Below, piece after piece: positions 51,273 to 61,005 of a stretch of 64,000 nucleotides of DNA (its first letter is position 1; every line of letters begins with the position of its first letter). The stretch covers positions 36,704 to 100,703 of the forward strand of contig JAFZXU010000054.1 of NCBI GenBank assembly GCA_017616655.1. Direction: 5' to 3'. The notes under the pieces are model-generated. The model was not told where the DNA came from, searched no databases, and worked only from the letters and a program-made list of their open reading frames with translations. The position numbers were made by a program, and so were the translations under genes. Source of the stretch: Bacteroidales bacterium (GTDB taxonomy: Bacteria > Bacteroidota > Bacteroidia > Bacteroidales > UBA932).

Positions 51273-52286
51273 CTATTCAATATTCAAAGGCAAAGATAAT
51301 GAAACTGACGAACATACGCACCCATATCCACCCTTAACATTCGAATAAAGCGTCGCGCTCTCGCCCAGGAAGCCCAAATCCGAATAGGAGATGTTGCGCA
51401 TCGACAGCACGTGATTGTAGAGGCTCGGGGTAAGCGTGGAGAACTCCAGGGTATGAGAAACCTTGTAATTGGGATCGGGTTCCATGTGGTCTCCGTAATC
51501 GATGTAGGCGCCTCCAGGGAAGTCGGTGAAACTGAACCGGAAATCGACGGAGGAGCCGCGGAAAAGCTCATCGGAGAAATAATAGGGCGTCTCCTCGGTC
51601 TCCCCCTCGATAATGGAAATCAAATCGGAAGAGGTGTTCTGGAAAACCGGATCCTGCGACGAGATGGATATGGGATATTCCTTATCGAAGGTCTCGCCGC
51701 CGTCCCAGCTTGACCATCTCAGGGGAACCACCGCATAATACTTCCGGAAGGAACCGTCATCCTCGAGATGCACGGAGATATCATAATCCATGTACCCGTT
51801 TGCATTGAGGGTGGCCTTCGCCGAAGAAAGGGTAAACCTGCCGGGATTGGGAACCACAGTCTCCCCTTCCACGTCGTCGAAACCCGGGAATGAAGCCGTA
51901 ATCCTAATGCGGTCGCCCGGAGAGGGGACATAATCGGCCCGGTAACGCAGCGTACCGGAAGCGTAATAATAGTAATAATACTCCTCATATTCATTCTCAT
52001 CGTGAACGCGATACATCTCGTAAGGGGTCTTGGAGTCGTTTACATAAACCTTCAGGGAGCCCTTCATCGTATCGAGGGAAGAGGTGAATATCTTGTTGTC
52101 GTAATGATTCTTCAGGAAGAAGACGGATGAAGAGATATTGGCAAACAACGGCTCCCCGGACCGGGCCAAACTGTAAAGCACGAGCCTGGACTGGGTCTCG
52201 TCTCCGTTGAACCGGATCTCCTTCTCGCAGGAAGCGGCAAGCGCAATGGCTGCAACCGCAAACAGAACAAATACAATCTTTCTCAT
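51273..52286 (-). CDS. DUF4249 family lipoprotein
   Basis: A 337-aa lipoprotein (signal peptide with lipobox LAASC, Cys20). The body has beta-rich DUF4249 sequence: RLVLYSLARSGEPLFANISSSVFFLKN, PSPGDRIRITASFPGFDDVEGETVVPNP and a C-terminal region ending in VSLSLPLNIE. DUF4249 lipoproteins are encoded directly after a TonB-dependent receptor, as here, and are thought to sit on it at the outer membrane in the manner of SusD; the ligand is unknown. Confidence 0.9.
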   Translation of the reverse strand: MRKIVFVLFAVAAIALAASCEKEIRFNGDETQSRLVLYSLARSGEPLFANISSSVFFLKNHYDNKIFTSSLDTMKGSLKVYVNDSKTPYEMYRVHDENEYEEYYYYYYASGTLRYRADYVPSPGDRIRITASFPGFDDVEGETVVPNPGRFTLSSAKATLNANGYMDYDISVHLEDDGSFRKYYAVVPLRWSSWDGGETFDKEYPISISSQDPVFQNTSSDLISIIEGETEETPYYFSDELFRGSSVDFRFSFTDFPGGAYIDYGDHMEPDPNYKVSHTLEFSTLTPSLYNHVLSMRNISYSDLGFLGESATLYSNVKGGYGCVCSSVSLSLPLNIE

Positions 52287-52298
52287 ATCTTTCCCTCC

Positions 52299-54863
52299 TT
52301 AAAATCTGTATGTCAATGAAACGGAAGGCATTATCGGGAATATCGAGAGCTGTTTGAGGACCGGATGGCTGGAGTATATCACCTCTCCGTCCGGGCCGTA
52401 CTCGACCTTGCCCGAAGAACCCTGATAGACCATGAAAGGATTCTGCCTGTTGTAAACATTATAGACGCTTATGCTCCATATGCGCTCGCAGCGGCGGAGT
52501 TGCTTGTGAAAATTGAAGGCCACGTCGAGGCGGTTGTAGTCCGGCAGCCTGTAGTTGTTGCGTCCCTCCTGATATGGCACCGAATTGAAGTTGTCGAAGC
52601 CGTCGGAGTAGCCGACGTCGTATGAGGGGGCCTGCACCTGCTGCATCGCAAGGGAGCCGCACACGCCGGTGCCGTAAATGAAGGTTCCGGAGATATCGAA
52701 ACGCTTCGAAAACGCGTGGTTCACCACCACGCTGAGATCGTGCCTCCGGTCATACTTGGCGGGGAAAGGCTCACCGAAATTGATGATATTCCCTTCGCGG
52801 TCGAACTGCCGCATCGACTTCGACCAGGTATAGGCTATCCAGCCGGTTGTGGCGCCGGTCTTCTTCTGGGCCAGGAACTCCACGCCGTACGACCATCCGC
52901 GGCCGCAGGCAACCTTCGACTCCCATCCGGTGGAACTGCCGAGGAAGGAGGCTCCGTCCCTGTATTCCAGCACGTTGTCCATCGTCTTGTAGTACCCTTC
53001 GACCGAGAGATCCACTACGCCGAGAGTGTAGAAAACCCCGACCGCGGCCTGACGGGAACGCATCGGCTCGACATTGGCAGTCACGGGGACCCAGAGGTCG
53101 GTGGGCAGCGAAAGGTTACTGTTGCTCAGCAGGTGGAGATACTGGCTCATCTCGGAATATGAAGCCTTGAATGAGAGGTCGTTGCTTACCAGAAGCCGCA
53201 TGCTCAGGCGCGGCTCGAGGGAGTTGTAGGTCTTTCCCTCGACCCGGTATAGGGACCATCTGAGGCCAAGATTGAGCTTGAGCCATGAGGTGAGGCTGAA
53301 ATTATCCTCGGCGTAAGCCGCCACCTCGTCGGTAAGCAGGTTTTTGTCGCCGAAAGTGGTATCGAGTTTCTGAGTATCGCGCTCCCCGTCCTCGACGGTG
53401 CCGTATGCGTACTTCATCGAGGAGATGGCGGGGCGGAACATATGGTGTGTAAAGTTGGTTCCGAAACGGATATCGTGGCCGGGCGAGGGCTTGTACTCGA
53501 AATCCGCCCCTGCCGAAATGTCGTTTATCAACGACCTGTAGCCCATTTCGACCACCGAGGAATCGGAATAGAAGGAATGGACACCTCCGGTTCTCTCAGT
53601 CGTCGAGACGGATTCGTAGCCGAGGCCGAGATTGTGGCGGTACTGCGTATAATTGAGCGTGAGGTTCATGAAGAGCTTCGGAGAGAAGACGTGGTTCCAT
53701 CTCGCAGCCCCTACTATGTTGCCCCACTTCCATTTCACATTCATATTGTCCGAGCCGGAATTCTTTACCTTGGAATAGACGGTCCTGGGAACGCCCCCCA
53801 CTTCGGTTTCATACTCCATGTCGTAGTTGTAGGAGTAGCTGTCCCGGATGCGGGCATAGACATTGTCGTCGCCCATATAGTAGCTCAGGAAAAGCCTGTC
53901 GCGGCTGCCGAAACGGTGGGTAATCTTGGCGTTGAGGTCGTAGAAATAGTATCCGGCCGTACCTCTCATATTGTCATCGACGGAACTCTCCATCTTCATC
54001 GCATAGGCGATAATCGGAGCGGCGAGGATGTCGTAATAGGTCCTGCGGGCGGAGATGTTGAAGGTAGTCTTGCCCTTGACGATCGGACCTTCGAGGTTGA
54101 ATTTGGCCGAGAGCAGGCCTATGGAGGCGCTGCCGTGATACTCCTGGTCGTTGCCGTCCTTCAGGCGCACGTCCACCACGCTGGAGAGACGGCTGCCGAA
54201 ACGGGCGGGGAAACTGCCCTTGTAGAGCGTCACGTTCTTGATGGCCTCCGCATCGAAGACCGAGAAGAAGCCACCCATGTGGTTGACATTGTAAAGGGGA
54301 ACTCCGTCGAGCAGCAGCAGATTCTCGTCGGGACCGCCGCCGCGCACATAGAGGCCGGCGGAGCCCTCGGTTCCCGACTGCACTCCCGGCAGCAGCTGGA
54401 GCGCCTTGATGACATCCACCTCGCCGCCGATGGCCGGCAGGCTCTTGATTATATTCACCGGCACCTCGATGGCGCTCATCTGGGTGCCGCGCACACCGAT
54501 TTCCGAGCGCGAAGCGGTAACCGTGGCGCCGGTCAAGGTCTCGGAGACCGGTTCGAACGCTATGTTCAACACCGTGTCGCGCTGCAGGTCAAGTTCCACC
54601 GAGACGCTGGCATATCCCATGCAGGAGTATTCCAGGGCCACATTCCCGGCAGGAAGGGTAATTGTGTAATAACCGTAATTGTTGGTCACCGTACCCTGAC
54701 CGGATGCGGTGCTGACCACGGCGGCGCCGATAAGGCTCTCGCCCGAGGTCCTGTCTGTCATATAACCGCTGACAGTGCGTTTCTGGCCGTAAAGCTGCCC
54801 GCACAGGAGCATCAGGCCGGCCGCCAGAATCACTGCGGCCCTTTTCTTTCTTCTGCTTTTCAT
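52299..54863 (-). CDS. TonB-dependent outer-membrane receptor with carboxypeptidase-like N-domain
   Basis: An 854-aa receptor: signal peptide (about 1-26), a carboxypeptidase regulatory-like domain (about 30-110; SGYMTDRTSGESLIGAAVVS), a plug domain (about 125-230; LPGVQSGTEGSAGLYVRGGGPDENLLLLDGVPLYN) and a 22-strand barrel ending MPSVSLTYRF. Such receptors import large or scarce ligands with energy from TonB. Together with the DUF4249 lipoprotein it forms an uptake pair. The ATG at 54863 overlaps the tex stop by 4 bases, an unusual coupling to a housekeeping gene. Confidence 0.93.
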   Translation of the reverse strand: MKSRRKKRAAVILAAGLMLLCGQLYGQKRTVSGYMTDRTSGESLIGAAVVSTASGQGTVTNNYGYYTITLPAGNVALEYSCMGYASVSVELDLQRDTVLNIAFEPVSETLTGATVTASRSEIGVRGTQMSAIEVPVNIIKSLPAIGGEVDVIKALQLLPGVQSGTEGSAGLYVRGGGPDENLLLLDGVPLYNVNHMGGFFSVFDAEAIKNVTLYKGSFPARFGSRLSSVVDVRLKDGNDQEYHGSASIGLLSAKFNLEGPIVKGKTTFNISARRTYYDILAAPIIAYAMKMESSVDDNMRGTAGYYFYDLNAKITHRFGSRDRLFLSYYMGDDNVYARIRDSYSYNYDMEYETEVGGVPRTVYSKVKNSGSDNMNVKWKWGNIVGAARWNHVFSPKLFMNLTLNYTQYRHNLGLGYESVSTTERTGGVHSFYSDSSVVEMGYRSLINDISAGADFEYKPSPGHDIRFGTNFTHHMFRPAISSMKYAYGTVEDGERDTQKLDTTFGDKNLLTDEVAAYAEDNFSLTSWLKLNLGLRWSLYRVEGKTYNSLEPRLSMRLLVSNDLSFKASYSEMSQYLHLLSNSNLSLPTDLWVPVTANVEPMRSRQAAVGVFYTLGVVDLSVEGYYKTMDNVLEYRDGASFLGSSTGWESKVACGRGWSYGVEFLAQKKTGATTGWIAYTWSKSMRQFDREGNIINFGEPFPAKYDRRHDLSVVVNHAFSKRFDISGTFIYGTGVCGSLAMQQVQAPSYDVGYSDGFDNFNSVPYQEGRNNYRLPDYNRLDVAFNFHKQLRRCERIWSISVYNVYNRQNPFMVYQGSSGKVEYGPDGEVIYSSHPVLKQLSIFPIMPSVSLTYRF

Positions 54864-57010
54864 TTTTCCATTCCTTTAAGTGACATTCCAATTCTTCCAC
54901 GCTGCAGATCCACACTTATCACTTTTGCATACAGCTGCTGGTTTATCTTAAGCACTTCGGCGGGCGAGGAGACGCGCCGGTCGGCGCACTCCGATACGTG
55001 GATCAGGCCGTTCTGCTTGATGCCGAAATCCACGAAGGCCCCGAAGTTGGTGATATTCTTGACGATACAGGGCAGCACCATACCCACCTTCACATCCTCG
55101 ATAGTGCGCACCTCCTGCGAAAACTCGAACACCTTGATGACGCTGCGCGGGTCGCGGCCCGGCTTCGCCAGTTCGGCCATTATGTCGTTGAGGGTCGGCA
55201 GGCCGAGCCCCTCAGCAACATACCTGTTGACGTCGATCCTTCCGCGGGCCGAAGAATCCGAAATGAGGGTGGGCACGTCCACTCCAAGATCGGAAGCCAT
55301 ACGTTTCACCACGGCGTAGCGCTCCGGATGGACCGCGGAGTTGTCGAGGGGATTCGCGGCTCCGGGAATACGAAGGAAACCGGCGCACTGCTCGAAAGCC
55401 TTATCTCCCAGCCTCTTGACTTTCTTCAACGCCTCCCTCGAGGCGAAGGGACCGTTCTCGTCGCGGTAATTGACGATGTTGAGCGCCAGCGCAGGGCCGA
55501 TGCCGGAGACATATGAGAGCAGATGGCGGCTGGCGGTATTGAGGTTCACGCCGACGCTGTTCACGCAACTCTCCACGGTATTGTCGAGGGTCTCCTTGAG
55601 CATGGCCTGGTCAACGTCGTGCTGATACTGACCTACGCCTATCGACTTGGGATCTATCTTCACCAGTTCGGCGAGCGGGTCCATCAGGCGGCGGCCGATG
55701 GAGACCGCGCCGCGCACCGTGACATCATATCCGGGGAACTCCTCACGTGCGATGTCGGATGCCGAGTAGACCGACGCTCCGTCCTCGCTCACGGAATAGA
55801 CCCGAACCCCTTCCGGCAGCCCCATCTTCTGGATGAAGGCCTCAGTCTCGCGTCCGGCGGTGCCGCTTCCGATGGCGATGACCTCTATCTTATAGGCCTC
55901 TATCATATGCGAGAGCTTGCGCATGGCCGCCATCTTCTCGTTCACCGGAGGGTGGGGATAAATCGTATCGTTGTGGAGCAGGGCTCCCTGCGCGTCGAGG
56001 CAGACCACCTTGCATCCGGTGCGGAATCCGGGATCGATTGCAAGGGTGCGTTTCTGCCCCACAGGCGGTGCCAGAAGCAGCTGCCTGAGATTCTCCCCGA
56101 AGACGCGGATCGCCTCTATATCAGCCTTTTCCTTGGCCAGACCGAGAGCTTCGTTCTCTATTGAAGGATGCAGGAGACGCTTGTAGGAATCCTCGAGGGC
56201 CTCGTCGATTTCGTTGCGGAGCGCGGCTGAAGGACGCCTCTTGCCCGAATAGCAGCGGCGAGAGATGCGCTCCATCGCATGGTCGGGATTGACCTCCACC
56301 TTGACCGAGAGTATGCCCTCCCCTGCCGCGCGCAGGATTGCCAGCACGCGGTGCGATGGAATCCTGTCGAGACGCTCCGAATAATCGGCATAATTGGCAT
56401 ACTTGGCCGCCTCTTCCTCCTCCGCCTTTGCCTTCGGCATCCTGGAGACTATCCTGCCCCAGCGGGTATAGAGGTCCCTCAGGTCGGAACGGACCTCCTT
56501 GTTCTCGCTGACGCGCTCGGCTATGATGTCGCGAGCCCCGGCCAGGGCCTCTTCAGCCGTTGGAGCGGCATCCGAAAGATATTTGCCGGCTTCACGGGCG
56601 GGGTCGGCGCAGCGCAGGGAGAATATGGCATCCGCAAGGGGTTCGAGCCCCTTCTCGCGCGCCACGGAGGCACGCGTGCGGCGTTTGGGCCTGTAAGGCA
56701 GATAGATATCCTCCAGGGCACGGGCATCGGTCTCGGCCTCGATTGAGCCGCGCAGCTCGTCAGTGAGTTTGCCCTGTTCTTCAATGGATGAGAGCACGGC
56801 CTGCTTGCGCTTGTCGAGTTCCGTGTAATAGGCGAACCAGTGCTTCACCTCGGCCACCTGCACCTCGTCGAGGGCGCCGGTGCGCTCCTTGCGGTAGCGG
56901 CTGATGAAGGGAACCGTAGCCCCCTCCTCGAAGAGTTCGATGCAATTGGAGACCTGCCAGGGCGCGATCCGCATCCCGGAGGCGATGCTGTCGATGTAGA
57001 GTTTATTCAT
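54860..57010 (-). CDS. tex: Tex family RNA-binding transcription accessory protein
   Basis: A 716-aa cytoplasmic nucleic-acid-binding protein. It has the N-terminal helical region (FEEGATVPFISRYRKERTGALDEVQV), a YqgF/RNase H-like domain (AIDPGFRTGCKVVCLDAQG), helix-hairpin-helix repeats (NTASRHLLSYVSGIGPALALNIVNYRDENGPF) and a C-terminal S1 domain (VKNITNFGAFVDFGIKQNGLIHVSE). The ATG at 57010 gives the family start; the longer upstream frame only reads through the ClC gene. It overlaps the ClC stop by 8 bases and the receptor start by 4. Confidence 0.95.
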   Translation of the reverse strand: MNKLYIDSIASGMRIAPWQVSNCIELFEEGATVPFISRYRKERTGALDEVQVAEVKHWFAYYTELDKRKQAVLSSIEEQGKLTDELRGSIEAETDARALEDIYLPYRPKRRTRASVAREKGLEPLADAIFSLRCADPAREAGKYLSDAAPTAEEALAGARDIIAERVSENKEVRSDLRDLYTRWGRIVSRMPKAKAEEEEAAKYANYADYSERLDRIPSHRVLAILRAAGEGILSVKVEVNPDHAMERISRRCYSGKRRPSAALRNEIDEALEDSYKRLLHPSIENEALGLAKEKADIEAIRVFGENLRQLLLAPPVGQKRTLAIDPGFRTGCKVVCLDAQGALLHNDTIYPHPPVNEKMAAMRKLSHMIEAYKIEVIAIGSGTAGRETEAFIQKMGLPEGVRVYSVSEDGASVYSASDIAREEFPGYDVTVRGAVSIGRRLMDPLAELVKIDPKSIGVGQYQHDVDQAMLKETLDNTVESCVNSVGVNLNTASRHLLSYVSGIGPALALNIVNYRDENGPFASREALKKVKRLGDKAFEQCAGFLRIPGAANPLDNSAVHPERYAVVKRMASDLGVDVPTLISDSSARGRIDVNRYVAEGLGLPTLNDIMAELAKPGRDPRSVIKVFEFSQEVRTIEDVKVGMVLPCIVKNITNFGAFVDFGIKQNGLIHVSECADRRVSSPAEVLKINQQLYAKVISVDLQRGRIGMSLKGMEK

Positions 57011-58754
57011 GGGATACCTGCTGGAGTTGTTCCCTGTATGACGAGAAGATCTTCGACTTGGAGACAAATCCGAGGTAAACGCCGTCGCGGTCCACGACCG
57101 GGAGGTTCCAGGCATTCGTCAGCTCGAATTTCTCCATCACCGTCTCCATCTTCTCGTCACTGTAAACGACTGCCGGAGCCGCTTTCAGGAATTCAGAAAT
57201 ATGTATTTTGTAATAGTGTTCGTGGTCGAACATCACCTCCCTCACGTCGTTGAGGAATATCACTCCGATGAAGTGCCTTTCGTGGTCGAGGACAGGATAG
57301 ACGTTGCGGTCGGAGGAGGCTATCACCTTCACCAGGTCGGCCAGGCTGCGGTCGCCTATTATCGGCTTGAAGTCCGTCTCTATGAAGTCGGAGAGCTTCA
57401 GCAGGGTCAGGACCGCCTGGTCGTTGTCGTGGGTCAGGAGTTCACCCTGGCTGGCGATACGCTTGGTATAGATCGAATAGGGTTCCACGGTGCGTATCGT
57501 TGCAAAGGAGGCCGCGGATGTGAGAATCAGCGGCATCAGGAGGTCGTATCCTCCCGTCAGCTCCGCAATGAGGAAGATTGCCGTCATAGGCGCCTGCATC
57601 ACTCCGGCCATCATTCCGGCCATTCCCACAAGTACGAAATTGGCCTCGGGAACGGCGTGGATGCCGGAAAGGTTGAGGAAGCGGGCCACCACGAAGCCGG
57701 CTATTCCGCCGGTGAACAGGGTCGGACCGAAGGTACCTCCCACTCCGCCTCCGGCATTGGTGAAGGCCGTAGCGAAGACCTTTGCCAGCAGGATGGCCAC
57801 GAAGAAGAGCCAGATGGCCCACTTGTTGACCAGCACGGTGCCCAGCACGCCGCCTGCGATATCGACGGAGTTGTTGTTGAGCATCATCGTCAGGGAGTCG
57901 TATCCCTCGCCGTAGAGGGGCGGGAAGAAGAATATCAGCAAGCCCAGCAGGGCGGCGCAGAGAAGCCAGCGGCAAGCGGGCCTGCGGATGCCGCGCATCT
58001 TGTCCTCAAGCCAGAGCGAAGTGCGTATGAAGTAGAGCGACATAGCGCCGCAGAAGATGCCGAGAAGCAGGTAGAAAGGCATATTGCCGAGCGAAAACTC
58101 CTCCAGCGTGCTCGGGAACGACACCGAAGTGCCGGTGAAAATATAGGAAACCACCGTCGCGGTGACGGAGGAGAGCAGCAGCGTCAGGATGGAGGACATC
58201 GAGATATTGAAGAGCAGTATCTCGAGCGTGAAGAGGACTCCCGCCAGCGGAGCGGAGAAGATTCCGGCGATTGCGGAAGCGGCGCCGCATCCCAGCAGGA
58301 TGGTCACGTCCTTGTAGGGGAGTTTGAGGGCGCGGGCTATATTCGAACCGATTGCGGCGCCCGAATAGACTATCGGGGCCTCGGCTCCCACGCTGCCGCC
58401 GAATCCGATGGTGACCGAGCTGGCGCCTACCGAAGACCAGATGTTGTGGGGGGCGATCCTGGACTTCTGCTTCGACACCGAAAGGAGCACCTTGGTGACT
58501 CCGTGGCTGATGTCGTCGCGGACGATGTACTTGACGAAGAGGAAGGCCAGCAGCATACCGATACCGGGATAGACAAGGTAAAGGTAGTTATAGAACGGAG
58601 CGTCGAACCATCCTGTAAGACCGGTGTGTATAAGGGAGATAAGCTTCTTGAGCAGGACTGCCATCAGGCCGCTGCACAATCCCACCACGAATGCCAGTAT
58701 CACCAGCATCGTGTGTTCGGGCAGCGCCTTGAACCTGGTCAGAAGTCTCTCCAT
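57003..58754 (-). CDS. ClC family chloride channel/antiporter with C-terminal CBS domains
   Basis: A 583-aa membrane protein with ten or more helices. The region GFGGSVGAEAPIVYSGAAIGSN corresponds to the ClC selectivity segment (GREGPxV in E. coli; here GAEAP), and GGGVGGTFGPTLFTGG is the later conserved loop. Two CBS domains fill the last 140 residues (DRNVYPVLDHERHFIGVIFLNDVREV and AWNLPVVDRDGVYLGFVSKSKI). It may carry chloride or another anion. A TTG nine bases upstream is in frame, but the ATG at 58754 is preferred. A terminator hairpin lies directly before this start. Confidence 0.93.
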   Translation of the reverse strand: MERLLTRFKALPEHTMLVILAFVVGLCSGLMAVLLKKLISLIHTGLTGWFDAPFYNYLYLVYPGIGMLLAFLFVKYIVRDDISHGVTKVLLSVSKQKSRIAPHNIWSSVGASSVTIGFGGSVGAEAPIVYSGAAIGSNIARALKLPYKDVTILLGCGAASAIAGIFSAPLAGVLFTLEILLFNISMSSILTLLLSSVTATVVSYIFTGTSVSFPSTLEEFSLGNMPFYLLLGIFCGAMSLYFIRTSLWLEDKMRGIRRPACRWLLCAALLGLLIFFFPPLYGEGYDSLTMMLNNNSVDIAGGVLGTVLVNKWAIWLFFVAILLAKVFATAFTNAGGGVGGTFGPTLFTGGIAGFVVARFLNLSGIHAVPEANFVLVGMAGMMAGVMQAPMTAIFLIAELTGGYDLLMPLILTSAASFATIRTVEPYSIYTKRIASQGELLTHDNDQAVLTLLKLSDFIETDFKPIIGDRSLADLVKVIASSDRNVYPVLDHERHFIGVIFLNDVREVMFDHEHYYKIHISEFLKAAPAVVYSDEKMETVMEKFELTNAWNLPVVDRDGVYLGFVSKSKIFSSYREQLQQVSHE

Positions 58755-58761
58755 AAAAAAC

Positions 58762-58783
58762 AAAGAAACACCTCATCGGTGTT
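58762..58783 (-). terminator. Terminator between the small acidic protein gene and the ClC gene
   Basis: Minus-strand AACACC-GATGA-GGTGTT followed by TCTTTGTTTTTT. The T-run abuts the ClC start codon (8 bases), so if this ends transcription the ClC gene would be read only by read-through. Confidence 0.6.
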
Positions 58784-58805
58784 CCCAGTTCTGTTGTCGT
58801 TTCCG

Positions 58806-59165
58806 TTACTCGTCGGTATCGTCACCTGCGTTGACATCCGAAGATGCTGCAAGGTCGTCGTCGTTCACAGGGAATGCCTCATCCTCACCGTCGTCGCCAT
58901 CCTCGTCGTTCTCGTCCTTGAAGAGGCCGTTTTCGATATCCTCCCTGTCATCGACCTTCACTTTTATCTTCACGAGATAGATGGCATCAGGAACCTCCAG
59001 TGAGACAGCATAGAAACAACTTCCGTCAGGTTTGTCGACCTTGATGATGTCGCTCAGGTAATCGGCATATCCGTGGGGATACTTTTCCTTGAATGCATCA
59101 AGGAGTTCCTGGGACATGTTCTCATAACTGATGGCAGCTCTTTTCTTTGGTGTTTTGTTGTCCAT
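58806..59165 (-). CDS. Hypothetical acidic protein
   Basis: A 119-aa soluble protein. A basic start (MDNKTPKKRAAISYENM) precedes a compact domain (LLDAFKEKYPHGYADYLSDIIKVDKPDGSCFYAVSLEVPDAIYLVKIKVKVDD) and a long acidic tail with many Asp and Glu (DENDEDGDDGEDEAF). The start of the domain resembles short conserved Bacteroidota proteins of unknown function. The ATG at 59165 is chosen over an in-frame TTG. It starts 61 bases after argS ends and has its own terminator downstream. Confidence 0.8.
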   Translation of the reverse strand: MDNKTPKKRAAISYENMSQELLDAFKEKYPHGYADYLSDIIKVDKPDGSCFYAVSLEVPDAIYLVKIKVKVDDREDIENGLFKDENDEDGDDGEDEAFPVNDDDLAASSDVNAGDDTDE

Positions 59166-59226
59166 ATCTTCCAATAAAAGTTTGATGGTGCAATTATAGG
59201 GAGTTTTTCAAAAAAACAAAAATAAT

Positions 59227-61005
59227 TTACATTCTTTCTGGAAGCCTTATGCCCAGAATGTCCATCGCCTTCACCAGGACGGAGGCTATCACGCCTATCA
59301 GCAGCAGGCGCTGCGAGCGGACTGCGGCATCCTCCTCACGCAGGATGGAGACGTCGTGGTAGTACTGGTTGAACTCCTTGGCCAGCTCGTAGGCGTAGTT
59401 GGCTATGAGGGCCGGGGAATGGGCCTCTCCCGCTTCGCGGACCTTGTCGGGATAGCCGCTGAGCAGCTGTATGATAGACTGCTCTTTCTCCAGCACCGGA
59501 ACACCGGTCGCCTCCGCCTTGAAGCCCTGCTCCGCAGCCTTGCGGAGGATGGACTTTATGCGGGCATGGGTATATTGGATGAAGGGGCCTGTATTGCCGT
59601 TGAAGTCGATGGATTCCTTCGGGTCGAAGAGCATCGTCTTGCGGGGATCCACCTTGATGATGAAGTACTTGAGCGCACCGAGGCCGAGCATCCTGAAGAG
59701 TTCCTCCTGTTCCTCTTCTGGCATTCCCTCGAGTTTTCCGAGCTCCAGCGAGGTCTCTTTCGCGGTGGCGTACATCTTCTCGATAAGATCGTCTGCATCC
59801 ACCACCGTACCCTCGCGGGATTTCATCTTGCCCTCGGGGAGTTCCACCATTCCGTAGGAGAGGTGATAGATGGCGTCGGACCAACCGAAACCCAGTTTCT
59901 TGAGGATGAGCTTGAGCACCTGGAAGTGGTAGTTCTGCTCGTTGCCCACCACATATATCAGTTCGTCGAATTTGTATTCGTCATAACGCTGCTGTGCGGT
60001 TCCGAGGTCCTGTGTCATATAGACGGAGGTGCCGTCCCTGCGCAGGAGCAGCTTCTCGTCAAGGCCGTCGCCGGTCAGGTCGCACCACACGGAGCCATCC
60101 TCCCTGCGGTAGAATACGCCCTTCTCAAGTCCCTCAGCCACAAGCGATTTGCCGCTCTTGTAGGTCTGGGATTCGTAGTAGATGCGGTCGAATTTGATGC
60201 CGAGGCTCGCATAGGTCCTGTCGAAGCCTTCGTACACCCATCCGTTCATCTTCTTCCAGAGTCCGACCACCTCGGGGTCGCCCTGCTCCCATTTGACGAG
60301 CATCTCCTGCGCCTCCTTCATAATGGGCGCGTTCTTCTCGGCATCTTCCTCGCTCATACCCCCGGCCACAAGTTCCTTCACCTCTGCCTTGAGCAGGTCG
60401 TTGAACTTTACGTAGTAGTCGCCGATCAGGTGGTCGCCCTTCTTGCCGGTGCTCTCGGGAGTCGCGCCGTTTCCGCACTTGAGCCAGGCGAGCATCGACT
60501 TGCAGATGTGTATTCCGCGGTCGTTGACCAGATTGACTTTCACCACGTTATGGCCGCATGCCTCGAGCAGTTTGGAGACCGACCAGCCGAGCAGGTTGTT
60601 GCGCACGTGGCCAAGATGAAGCGGCTTGTTGGTATTCGGGGAGGAGAACTCCACCATCACCGTCTTGCCGGTGGAGGAAAGGCGGCCGAAACCGGGATCC
60701 TCCGCCACGGCCTTGAGCACTCCGGCCCAGTAGGATGCGGAGAGTTTGATATTGAGGAATCCCTTGACGACGTTGAAAGAGGCCACTTCGGGGACGTTGA
60801 CGCCTAGCCACTCCCCTATTTCCTGAGCAGTAATCTCCGGATTCTTGCGGCTTGTGCGCAGCAGGGGGAAGACCACGAGGGTGACGTCGCCTTCAAACTC
60901 CTTACGGGTGGCCTGGAACTGCAGCATCGTTTCCGGCACCTCAGCGCCATACAGGCTTTTTACGGCCTCCAGGGCCTTCTTTGTCAACAATTCAATAGGA
61001 TTCAT
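59227..61005 (-). CDS. argS: Arginine-tRNA ligase
   Basis: Class I aminoacyl-tRNA synthetase for arginine, 592 aa. It has the N-terminal ADD1-like domain, the HIGH-type motif in SSPNTNKPLHLGHVRNNLLG (about residues 118-135), a catalytic core with GDYYVKFN and YVVGNEQNYHFQVL, a GKMKSREGTVVDADDL segment where the KMSK function lies, and a DALR anticodon-binding C-terminus (HSPALIANYAYELAKEFNQYYHD). It starts with ATG that overlaps the symporter stop by 4 bases. Confidence 0.97.
   Translation of the reverse strand: MNPIELLTKKALEAVKSLYGAEVPETMLQFQATRKEFEGDVTLVVFPLLRTSRKNPEITAQEIGEWLGVNVPEVASFNVVKGFLNIKLSASYWAGVLKAVAEDPGFGRLSSTGKTVMVEFSSPNTNKPLHLGHVRNNLLGWSVSKLLEACGHNVVKVNLVNDRGIHICKSMLAWLKCGNGATPESTGKKGDHLIGDYYVKFNDLLKAEVKELVAGGMSEEDAEKNAPIMKEAQEMLVKWEQGDPEVVGLWKKMNGWVYEGFDRTYASLGIKFDRIYYESQTYKSGKSLVAEGLEKGVFYRREDGSVWCDLTGDGLDEKLLLRRDGTSVYMTQDLGTAQQRYDEYKFDELIYVVGNEQNYHFQVLKLILKKLGFGWSDAIYHLSYGMVELPEGKMKSREGTVVDADDLIEKMYATAKETSLELGKLEGMPEEEQEELFRMLGLGALKYFIIKVDPRKTMLFDPKESIDFNGNTGPFIQYTHARIKSILRKAAEQGFKAEATGVPVLEKEQSIIQLLSGYPDKVREAGEAHSPALIANYAYELAKEFNQYYHDVSILREEDAAVRSQRLLLIGVIASVLVKAMDILGIRLPERM

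Noticed and set aside
57011-57115. A longer N-terminus for Tex
   Set aside because: The extra 35 residues have no family similarity and would lie inside the ClC coding sequence; the ATG at 57010 gives the normal start.
57201-59003. A 600-codon plus-strand frame
   Set aside because: Antisense to the ClC gene and the small acidic protein gene; low-complexity translation rich in Glu, His and Gln typical of shadow frames.
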